A stretch of 64,000 bases of DNA. Origin: Serilophus lunatus (taxonomy: Eukaryota > Chordata > Aves > Passeriformes > Eurylaimidae). The stretch covers positions 303,703-367,702 of the forward strand of contig VXBA01003761.1 of the NCBI GenBank assembly GCA_013399895.1. The letters are read 5' to 3'. The notes under the pieces were generated by a model. It made no database searches. It was not told the DNA's origin and worked only from the letters and a program-made list of their open reading frames with translations. The first letter of the stretch is position 1. Each line of letters starts with the position of its first letter. Made by a program: the position numbers and the translations under genes. Below, in pieces: positions 49,664 to 61,100 of this stretch.

Positions 49664-52600
49664 AAAGGTCTGAAAAAGCATTTTAAACAGGATTAGGAAA
49701 GTACTATGTCTATGCAATTTAGCTCTAGCGACTTCATGGCTGTAAATTATGATGGAACACATCATTAGCTGCAGACTTGTATGTTCTCCCTTAATCATGC
49801 TGAAGTACACATAAGCCCCAGCTGAGCAATTATGAATAATTAAATCAATTAGAGTCAGTCTAACACCAGGTCTTGTGGCCAAACTGGTGTCAGCATCCAT
49901 AATATTTTAACAGTAAATGCAAATGTGGGCATCTGGATGGAGGAAAAGAGGTAGACAAAGGCTTATACAAATGCCAAAGCATGTTGCTTAGTGATGGCTT
50001 TACAATAATATCATGAAGATTATAAGCCGCCTTCCCAAGGAAAACAATGGTAATGAAATTCCAATAAGATATTTTTGTACATGATTTAAAGCTTAGAGAT
50101 AAATTAATTAAAAAAGGATAAAGTGCAAGGCCGAAAAAATATTCGGAATAAATTAGGACTTTACATTCACTCAAAAGAAATACTTCCCTTCATCATTTAT
50201 GCCCAGCCTCCACTTTTTTGACACAACAGTTTTTCTGCAACCTAGTGCTAAAAGTAAATAAATAAACCAATATACCTACTATAGAACTCTGCACCAAAAA
50301 AAAATATACATTTTCTCCACATTTTGTGGAAAGAGAGAAAACATGGAGATTTCATACATCAACTAGACAATGACAGCACTATCTGATGTCTTGTAGAGCA
50401 AGCCCAATGTGTTTGGTAACAGAAGGACAGGTTTCAGACCTCTCCACAATCTTTTGAGGACACAGATGTGAAAAGAGCCCCTTTATTTTCTTGCCACAAT
50501 GTGCTAAACCTCTGTTGTACAATGCTCTCCTCTTCTCTGCCAGCTGCCAAATACAGAACGTGTTCTGCCACCACATCATGACCACATCTGCAACAGATAC
50601 TGAGTGCTTCTCCTATTATCCTTTTCCTCTCAATGGGAAGGAGAGAACAGTTTTGGCTCTCTCCCACCTTGACTTCTCATACAGAGAAATGGAATATTTC
50701 CCCTTTCTCTAGATTAACTGCAGACTAATGAAGCATTTCAGAATTAGCATCCATTTAGAAGGCGAGTCTTGTAGGCATATGTTTAACTCCCAGAACAAGT
50801 CTATTCTAGTCACTGAGGTCCAAAGCAGCTCCTTACAGACATTTAAGTGTTCTCCTAACTTAGAACACAGTTCTGTAAAATGTTCACAAGGAGTTACGTT
50901 CAAGACCTAGTATCCCCACCCAAGAGGAGTCAATAAAAACTGAAAGAAATAATTACTGGGGCTTTTTTCTACAAATTGTATAACTTTAAAATAAGAGATT
51001 GTACAAATACTGATTCTGCAGTTGTTATCATTTGAGAATGTAAAGAGTCATTATAAACTCTGCACAAATATAAATTAACAAATTGTTCTGTTTTTAGAAG
51101 GCTCAGGGTATCTTGAAGCACTTCCCAGTTATTATTACAAGAAACAATTTAATAAGAAAGCATCTAATGATTATAGACTTATCGAAAGATAATCAGAATT
51201 AAAAATATTTAATGTATATTGTATTTAAGACTTGCTCAACATACAAATTGCGTAGATACACTCAGTTTGTGGATCCCACATAAAGTCTTTGACTATGTTA
51301 CAAAATCAGTTATTAAAGGCTATGCAGCAAGGCAGTGAGAGATCCAGTGTCAGAATCTATTTCCACAGCATCAGCCCACTGTTCCAATCTTTTCCCTATG
51401 CAACTTCATCACTACTGAGTAATTCTCATATTTCATGATAGTCCTTGTAAGAAACTGAGCCTCTTATTCGCGTACCATATAATTCAGAAGATCATGATAG
51501 ACAAGGAAAGCTTTACTTCTCACTTGTGTATAACATGTCCATTTCTTTGTAAAAAAATGCCAAAACAATAAAACTTGGACATTTTTACTTTTAAGTAGAA
51601 TTTTGTTGTACACAAAAATATATGGAGTTATGTCCCAATGTCACTACAAGATCTGTTAAGAAAACATAATACAGAAGTCAAAATATAAACTGCATGATAA
51701 GAAAAAAAGTGCAAATCTTTAGAGATGGAATTTATTTTTTCAGATGTGACACTTTGATCTTGCCCATATGGTCTACTGACCACTGTTTAAATTGAAATAA
51801 CTCTTCATGTGAACTGTCTTTCCTGAAATAAAAGGTTTATTTCTAGAATGTCGACTCTTATTTGGAAAAGTAGCGATTGTTCCAGGATTAAATTGCTTTT
51901 CTGCTAGAATAGACTACCCCTGAGTGGCCATTCTGCTATAACTATTCTGGTGGTTTTCCTCTGTAGACAAGCCCTGGTGGAGTTCAGGGGACTGGAGAGG
52001 TTCCAGAGCAAAAAGTAAGACTGGGAATGTCTGAAAGCTGCAGCTACAATGACATGGGGTTTTCAAGAAAGAATTTTTGCCAAGTTTCTTCTTCTGCCTC
52101 TTCACCTTATGGGAACTAATTAGCCTGAGCAGTCTGAATTCATACAGTCTTCTGAGGACCTGCATAAGCTGATGCAGGGGCTTAGTGTTCCCTCTCCAGG
52201 GAATGGCAGTATTTTATACTTACTGCTTTTGCAGAAGTGCAGATGAGAGGAAAGTGTGATTCAGGACGGCATACAGCCCTGCCAAAGAACAGGACTACTT
52301 AAACATTTGAGTGATTATTCTGCTTCCGTGTGACCACAAAGTGATGCAGAGGTGCCAGAGATGGATCTCTGGCAGCCAATCTCTGAGCACTGCAAAGTCT
52401 GGCAAGCGTAGTGCGCTGCTAGTGGTACAGTTTCTGCATAAACCAGCTCAGGTAGAAAAAGAATCTTACCTAATTTGCCAGGTACTAAGCTAAGGAGAAT
52501 AATCCTTGCAGGTGAACAGGCTAGTAGTACTTCCAGAATTTTTCCACTCCTCTTTCTTATGTGGTTTAGACATATTTTGCTTGAATCAAATAGTAAAATA

Positions 52601-52870
52601 TTACATAATGATGACAAGCATCTGAATTTGAGGATCTTACATGTGTAATCGTAGTAATTCAAATAATTGGATGTGAAATTGTTCTGTGGAACTGGTTTGA
52701 TGAGGCAGGATTACTTTATGAAGGATTGGAAGATTGACTTTCTGTAAAAGAAAGAAGAGATGCCACTTCTGTGGTTATTGGTCATCAGATCCAGTTTGCA
52801 ATTTACCACTCCTTTTATAAATAGCTACACTAGCTTGAATAAGCATTCCAAATACCAGCTCATTTTTATG

Positions 52871-52904
52871 GAGGAGAGGAGAGGAGAGGAGAGGAGAGGA
52901 GAGG
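52871..52904. repeat. (GAGGA)n microsatellite
   Basis: Nearly seven perfect units of the pentamer GAGGA (34 bp). The purity suggests recent expansion and likely length polymorphism. The purine-only strand can form triplex-type DNA. A small frame running through it (52760-52999) encodes an artefactual E/R-rich stretch. Confidence 0.95.
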
Positions 52905-55900
52905 TCCATCAAAACCAGCAACCATTTTATACTATGTATGGTACTGTGTCTGAAAAGCCTTTGAGAAAAATTCTAGCCACAGTAAACTCTGTGGCATAAC
53001 TGACGTTAACTAAAGGAGTCAGGGTATTACAGCATTGTTTTTGCAAGCAGAATTGTGAATTTGTTAACATATCTTTAAAAACACATTTTATAATGATCAG
53101 ACGATTAAAAGATTAGAATACAATTACATCTTGGCTAAAAATTCATATTGCAGGGAAATAAATCCTGAAAAAAAAATATTAAAACTTCCCAGCTATAGGA
53201 AAAAGGAGTCTGCCTAGTTTTGTTTTTCTACATGGCCTTTAGGGAAAAGATAATAACAGAAAGAGAGATCCTATATTAGGATGTCATTATGACTCCTTTA
53301 GTAGTTCATGCTTGTGATTACATATTCAAGGTGAATTGATTTCCTGAGAATAGCAGGAACTTTTTCCCTGAGTAAAAAGAAAGGGAATAAAATGAAATAA
53401 AATTTAATTATGTTTGGATTTTTTTTTTTGTCTGCTTTCATTAAATTTTCCCTCAAAATATTTTCTTCCAAATGCATTAGGTTGTGTAATGTTTTGGCAA
53501 TATGAGTGACTATTGGGCAGCTGTGATATTGTTCATGCAAGTTTTAAAAATTTTAGCCTACACATATAGAACAAAATTTCCTCAAATCCAAAATCAAGAC
53601 ATAAATATACTGAATTTCATTTCTCTGGAATTTTATTTAAGAGCTGTGTCCTGCCTATAATAAGAGGAGATATGTGAAAGCATCTGTAACGAAAGTCACA
53701 ATTGAGTTTTATGAATCATTCTCTGTCCGTTCTTTCTCGTCTGTTTCTCCTAGGAGAAAATAAATTTTATTTCCTTATTGTTCAGTGCAGTATATTTTCT
53801 TTCTCTCCTTCAAGTGCACTGAATGAATGGCAAGGCAATGTACTTTTTTTGCTTTCTCCTTGGCTGCATATTCCTTGGGCAGGAAATGTGGAATATTGTC
53901 CAATGACCTAGGGTCTGCCTTGTGATGACATGAAGATCAAATGTACACTTAGTTCCATTATATATTTCTGGCAACAGTTTTCATATTAGAAACTTGATTT
54001 TTCTGAAAAATCTAGTAAGGTAAAATCTGTTGATGATCTCAAATTTCATATTTCATTTCAGGCATGCAGATTTGACTGTATTTTGATGGCTGGCTGGATC
54101 CATTAAATTCCCTGAAATCATACCCTGAAGTCATACTTTTTAAGATCAATCCTCTCCTACTCTTTTGCATAATACTAATTAATTTATTTGCAGTTGGACA
54201 GATTGCTACTCTCTCATTAGTCTTATTTTGCAATAGTCTTTGGAGTCAGCTATCAAATGGAGATATGCAGACATTCCATTCAAGATAAAACACTGCATCA
54301 GAGGATAGATCAGGGTGTCATAAATTTCTTCTAATTCTCTTTTGGGGGATTTACTCTAAATCATTTTTCTTATTGAAAACCAGAATTAATCTGGAATCGT
54401 TCTGACTGTGCCTCACTTAATGTATCCAGAGTATGAAGGAAATAGGAATGAGATGAACCAAATTCGGTACTTGTTTAGGCACTTCTAGCAGGCAAAGGTA
54501 GAATCAGGGTCAGAAATACTGTGTTCAAAAGAAAATCAGATTATGGTCTTTAACATCGAATCTGGGTTCCCTCTACATGAAGCAAATTCCCAGAAGAAGC
54601 TGGATGTCCATGACACACCTCTTCAGGAAGCTACATGAACTAAAAAAAAATAGGAAAGCTGGTTTTCAGGTGAGAGAGTAGGAACTTTGAAATAACTGGT
54701 GTGAAAAAGAAAAAAATCTACGACTCCTGTTATCATTGTAAACTTGTTTGCTTAACATCTTAATTATGCGAAAAACAATGACGAGAATCAGACGGTATCT
54801 TTATTTTAAAGTGACATTCCAATTTTTTTACAAGCATTATTAATGTAGCATGATTAGCTGGCCTGGAGGGAAAAATTGAGAATAAATTGTATGGTTATCA
54901 ACTGCAGGTTTATTGGTCTGAGACTTCCACCACAGGGAGTGGCTGCTGTATGGAATTGATAAACGTAGAGATTTATAAGGTCAAGTTTTATGAGTCTACA
55001 GATTCCTTGTGGTGTATTACCACATCCTTATTACAAGCCCCTGCTGCTGTCCAGCTAAGCCACCAGAGGTAATATATTACACTTGCTTGTCTGTTATTTA
55101 AGGGTTTTTTCCAGAGGAGAAGAGGAACAGGTCAAAATAAAATACAGCATTCTAGGATTGTATTTGCAGCCTTCTCTGGGCTTTGGGAGATGTAAGAGCA
55201 GTCTGTCAGGAACTGGGGAGCGAGTCTTGAAAAGGTGTGAAAAAGTGATTGTTTGTGACGTTGGAAGAAACAAAAAGTCAAAATCTTATGGGTGTAATGG
55301 TTTTGTTTTCAGAAATAAAAAGAACAGTTGCATTTAATAATGACATCTTTAGCATAAACAGACTCAGTGGCTCAAGTATAGTAAGATAAGTAAGCCTAAG
55401 ACTTTCACTCAACAGCTGATGTCTTGACAAATGGTCACCGATAATAAATAGCTAATTTGGGAAAATATGAAAAACTAACAATTACCTGATCAATCTAAGA
55501 TGTTAGTACATTTGATAAAGTTGTATATAGTTCCAGCAAGCTGTTTGTGAGACCATTATATTAATAGGATTGTTAACTTGTCTGTGTTATAACACCACAC
55601 AGAAAATAGTATCTCTGTGCTTTTATTCTATCTTTTTCACAGTTGTTTCCTCTCTATCATATAAACAGAGAGCTATTGCATGTGTTGTTGATGATATTGA
55701 CTGAAACACATTGATTTCATAGCCAGTTAATATCCTAAAATACAATTATTGGGGTTTTTTTCACAATTCCGTGATACGTCACAAGAACAGACATGACTAA
55801 GATGTTCTGTGCAAGCACTTCAATTATTTAACTCAAACCGATAGCATCATGCTTTAGATGGGTGAAATTGATGCCAATATATTCATTCTGCCTATTTCTT

Positions 55901-57118
55901 ATTTAATGCAAATTGCTTCTGGTATGAAACCACAAAATTTCAAGTTATGCAGGATTCATGTAATTTCTATTATTTCAGTGGTATTTCATTATAAAAGGAC
56001 AGCCAGATGTAATGATAGTGTAAATCCTTCTTGATTCACACAATATATAATTAGGCCAATTGATTCATTCAAAGAAGACACGGGAGTGGAATGATAGCTC
56101 TAAAAGTTTGTTTGCCAAGTTCTTAATGGATTATTCATGTGCAATATTGTTGACACTTATTTATCTAAACAAGCTACATTCTGTCTCTGGACTGATGCAA
56201 AGTTGTACAGGACACTGAAGTCTAACAAGAAAACAAGAATCAAACTTTTTAAGTGCTCATCATATAACTATCTTATGTAATTACGATCATGTTTCATTTT
56301 GTTCTGCCTTGCACAAAATTAACACAATTGTAGATTGGATGTATCCCTGATCTTTAGCCTTTAATCAGTTGCAGAAGTCATTTATTGCCTGAAGAAGTAC
56401 AGATTAACAGAAACATAACTTGAATGGCCGAATTCCAGTCCACAGACGTATGTCCTCATGTGTCCTCAAAGACAGACTATAGAAATCCTTCATGCTGATA
56501 GTGAAAAAAGGAAAGAAGACTAATACTAACACAATCAGAGGTACAGTATATAAATTAAAAGAAATGGTATTACCATATCATTCCAGTCTTTAGGCAAATA
56601 TCAAATGGAAATGGCTCATTTACAGTATAATTTAGCAGTGTTTCAATACAATGGACAAGAAGTGATTTTAAAAGTAGACATTGTTTTCCAGAAATGATAA
56701 CAGTGGCAAACTCTTGCATCAGCCAAAGTCAGCTGCTTTGCTATGTAAAATTATTCAAACTACTAAAAGGTAATAACTGAAAGAAGTATGAACTGTAAAT
56801 GTTGTATATCAATTGCTTTCAGGATTCTTCTGTTCTAAGAATGCCTCTTAAAATCCTTCTGTTTTAAAGCTAATCCAGTAAATACCTCACTTGTGTACAT
56901 GTATATGTGTACATTTTGCCTTCTTCCAGCAATAAAAATAAACAAATAAATGAGTAAAGTAGTGTTGGGTTTTTTTAACTATCTGTTACAACTTACTTGC
57001 AGAGTTTAAAAATGAAAAATGTCAGATCATCCACTCAGACACTCATCTGGCTCCAGTCCTCTAGATATACAAACTCTGCTTCAGAATTTAGGGAAAGGAA
57101 TTAGTTCAGGGCCTGTGA

Positions 57119-57150
57119 ATATAATTGTGCATATAATTGTGCATAATTGT
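57119..57150. repeat. 12-bp tandem repeat beside a CR1 tail
   Basis: The unit ATATAATTGTGC is present twice in full (57119-57130, 57131-57142) plus a partial copy to 57150. It directly abuts the CR1 fragment that follows. Confidence 0.85.
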
Positions 57151-57240
57151 CACTTAGTGGTTTAGTTGACAGGGTGGTGTGCGGTCAAAAGTTGGACTCG
57201 ATGATCTTAGAGGTCTTTTCCAACCTCAATGATTCTATCT
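57151..57240 (+). mobile_element. CR1 LINE, very short 3' tail (different subfamily)
   Basis: The segment reads through GTTGGACTCGATGATCTTAG and a GGTCTTTTCCAACCTCAATG block to GATTCTATCT. This is the CR1 3' end of the subfamily group with the 'TCGATGATCTT' signature, distinct from the other copies here. Only about 90 bp remain. It is relatively well preserved, which suggests a younger age than the 17.4-kb copy. Confidence 0.9.
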
Positions 57241-57990
57241 ATATCAAAAACCAATAGCTTCAGCCATATAGTATGAGACACATAACAATGCATAATCACT
57301 TAGGGTCAGAAATTAAATATTTTTTAGTGGCCGACAAAGTAAAATCACTTTAAAGGCATTTCATCTGATATCTGGGCTATCTGTGGAGGATGTTGGAGAA
57401 AATGGAACAGAAAAGCATTGATGGGAAGATAATTCTTCTTCTTAAAGGAAGGAAGAATCTTTTTAAATGTAAAAATTAGTAAAAAACTGTTGATAACAGA
57501 AAAAAAAAAGAAATAAAACATAAAATCTTGAATGTCAACTAAATAAGGTGGTTGAGAAAAGGATGTGTGACAAGGAAGAAGAATGCTTTAATTTACCTAT
57601 TTTATAAAATAAATATAATAGTAAACTTCTCTGAGTTTTTACCTTCCTCTGGATATGACAGTTTGGTCAGATGATGGTGTTCTGTGCCTGTTGAGATGAC
57701 TGTTGAGTGGAGACAAGATGAAGTTCTTCAGACGACAGAGTGTGAATTAGATCTCTGCTGCCTTTTGATGGTAGAGATGATAGAAAATTGGAAAGTATCT
57801 CCTCTCATATGAAAAGAACACACATGGTGTTGGTTACTTTGGGTTTAAGCAGCAAGGATTTAAAACATCACATACACATGTTTGGAGGCATGTATGTAAA
57901 ATGAATAATAATTTATAGGAAAAAAAAAAAAGAGACATTACAGTGCAGGAAAAGAGATTCCAATAGATGAAACAAGGTAAGTGGAGAATG

Positions 57991-58008
57991 AAAAAAAAAA
58001 AAAAAAAA
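57991..58008. repeat. Poly-A tract
   Basis: Eighteen A residues followed by GGGG. It lies about 150 bp upstream of a poly-T tract, so the two could pair as an inverted repeat. Confidence 0.85.
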
Positions 58009-58154
58009 GGGGAAAACTAACAGTGAAAGCAAGAAAAAGAGGAAAAGAAACTTTTTTTCTTCACTTAATTTTTGTACTTCTTCTTTCAACCTTCCTGCTC
58101 TTTACCATTTCTCTTCCCTTCCTCTTTTTTAACTCTCCATCCTCACAGATAGTC

Positions 58155-58180
58155 TTTTTTTTCTTTTTTTTTTTTTTTCT
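58155..58180. repeat. Poly-T tract with C interruptions
   Basis: Twenty-six bases of T with two C residues, complementary to the poly-A tract at 57991-58008. Confidence 0.85.
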
Positions 58181-61100
58181 TCTCAGTTTGGAACTGAGTT
58201 TGATTTATGTTTAAAGTAGAATGTCCTTCTACCCTCACACTCAAAACAGACAGTGAAAGAGATTTCTGTATGGCAGAGAGGAGAATGGAGGACTGCTTCT
58301 TATGTCCTACAATATTGGTTCAATACTGAAAGAGAAAAATTCTCTAAGGCTGTTTAATATGTGTTTCCTGACCCATGGGACTTGTCAAATCCTCAAACAG
58401 TTCCACTTTATTAAGAAGTAGTTAGAGCAACTGGAAAATGCTTTGACCTGTTGGCACATCCTGAAGAGCCTCAGAGATTCTTTTATACTCAAACTCAGCA
58501 TTGAAACAACATTAAACCATTGAAATTTCTGGCTCTTTTTGTTTTCTATTATCTTCTCCAAGCCTTACAAGAAAAAAAATGTTTTATTTGTTCTTATAAC
58601 TGTTGCCAGCTTTACGCATTACTGAATATTTTTGCCTGCTCATTGAGCTCAAACTAGGTCAACATTAATTTAAAAAAAATAAAATTGACTATGTCATTTG
58701 AACTTCAAGCATTATAGTAAAGTCATGAAATATAGCAATGATAAATTTGATACAAAAAGGGGAGGTCAATCCAAAATATAAACACTAAGGAAATGCAGAA
58801 CCCCTATTCATACACCTACCAGTAACTTATTTAATTTTATAAACTGTTAAAGCCTGGGGAGGTGAACAGATACCTGGATCTTAAAGACACAAGGAAGGTC
58901 TAAATCCTTGCTCTTTTATTTGGAAGGGCAGCTCAATCACTTCTATTGCATAATGACATATAATGTTAGGAACAAAAATGAGACAGATAAAAAGACAAAT
59001 CATAGTCACACATGCTGTAATATCCAATTTAGTCTTCTGTTTACATTGTAAAGAGACAGAAAATGTCCTCGGAAATTGTGGATTTGTTTTGTACAGACAC
59101 ATTCAGCAGAGCAGCATACCCAACTAGACGCAGTGTAGCGTAACATGGCTGACTACTCCAGAAGTGCTGGCAACCAAGGAGCTGGACTACTGTTATCCTA
59201 GGAACCAAAGTTCTGTGGGTCAGAGAAAAAGGTTGAATGGATTTCAGTTAGTTTTGGATCAGGTCACATTTTTTAATCCCTCTTTGCTTCCATAAGGTTT
59301 TACACTCATGCATTTGTATTGACTTCAAGTGAAATTACTCTTGACATACCATTAAAACTGAAGACATCCAACCATATAACAGCTATGTACTTTCTGATTC
59401 TCATACCTTGTACCTGGTAATAAAACTAGAAGGCATATGGTGATTCTGAAGTCAGTGGAGCCATTGACTTTGGAAGAACTACCTCTTAAAACTACTACAT
59501 GATCTGCCCATTATTTCTCTGTGTCATGATCATGATTCTGTTTATTAGTAATCAAGAGCTATTTGAAATTGAGACTTACCATTACTTAAATGTTAGGTAC
59601 TTAATCCTGATAATCATAGAATCAAATGAAAGAGATGAGCATTTTCAGCAGGTAACTCATGCTAATTATTTTAGGAAGGAATTAATAATTTTCTGGAATT
59701 ATCTCCTTTTCTAAGTGGGGGAAGGAGGAACTTAATTAAATTATCCACTTAATTTTTAGTATTATGTACTTCCTAGACATAGAAGTGCATTCAGTTTCTT
59801 TGCATGCAACAAATGTGACAGGTGATTGTACAATAATAACAGACCAGCCCAAATGAGACAGAGTGGCTCCTTCTTGTGTAGGTCACTCTTTCAGTGGGTG
59901 ACTGAAAGAAACTCGGGAATTTTGCATTAAATTCTCAGTTACACTCTGCAGCTTCTAAGTTTTCCTTAAAAAAATGAACGGGAAGAATAAACAAAAATAT
60001 TTCATGCAAACATAAACATACTGATACAGGAAATCCCTAAATGTTGGTAGTCATCAATATGTTGAAAGAAAATTTTTGATTGCATTTAGAAAGCAATTCT
60101 ATTTTTCACTTTTTTAATCTCTTCCTTCTTTTGAATCTGAATGTTTTTCTCTTTTTTAGCCTGTCAGAGCCTTGCTATTTTCATGACATATAGAACTAGC
60201 ATGATGCAACAGGCAGTGTCTGGCTCTAAGTTTCTCATAAAATCCTTTTGTTTATCATCACCTCATCCTTTCTTACTCAAAAATTACTTTTGATTCAGAT
60301 TCAGACTTCTATAAAGCCCACTGAGCAAAGATACTTCACATTTGAAAGACATGAAAAATAATCACATACAAAAATCAAAAATCTAGAGTTTTTAAATGGA
60401 GTATGAATATGCAAGATCCATTTATGTATTCAACTCCTTATCTTCAGAGGTCTTCCCTCTGGACATTTAACAAGATCTGTATGTTGGAAGAGTGTTCCTG
60501 TGGGTACATATAGGAGCTGTGTCTAAATTTCCTTCCTGAAGACCCAACGATTTAAAGGCTGCCCTTCTGTTAGGCCCTCTATCTTAAGATGAAGACACCT
60601 CTGTCTAGATGACTGAATCCTGGTTTCTATGTCAAGCTGCTCCTACCTGGCAATGGGTAGGTCATTTTCCATAATGCCGACCAAGACTGTTAGTGATGGT
60701 TTTAAGATAAAGGGAGGCTAAAAGGGGAACAACTGTCAGCAGGAGAAGAGATGAAGGTGTTTCAGGAAATTCAGTTTGGCTTGGAAGTAGAAGTTTTGAT
60801 CTTACTCAGGAGCATTATTATTCAATTCCTTTAGTGTAAGATCAGACTATACTTAAACATTTCTCTGATGGTAGAATACTTACTGAGCCTCAAACCGCCA
60901 GGGAAGAAGGCCTTGCATAGTTCCACAAAAGCTTTTGCTCTTACATTTACGCCTCAAAGTGCATGCCTGTTAATGCTTCACAAAGGGGATCCTTGTCAAC
61001 AAAAATAATATGTCCTTTCCTATTGTCTTAGTCAATTTTTACCCAATTAGCCACCAGTTTCTACTTCTTCCAACAGACGAGTTTCCTGTTTTAGTCAATG

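Larger units (their letters stand above)
43003..57150. other. Unique AT-rich non-coding DNA, no gene seen
   Basis: The longest open frame is 115 codons (52315-52662, minus), with no domain or splice context. The frame at 48189-48383 begins after a TTTGTATTTTAG acceptor-like string but closes after 64 codons and shows no family resemblance. Tandem repeats and poly-T tracts are listed separately. One N call is at 49141. Confidence 0.5.

Noticed and set aside
57981..58214. Frame with K-rich start and F/L-rich end, like a small membrane protein
   Set aside because: The lysines come from a poly-A run and the phenylalanines from a poly-T run.
59606..59622. ATCATAGAATCAAAT resembling an inverted CR1 3' end
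   Set aside because: The match stops after about 13 bases and no CR1 body follows.
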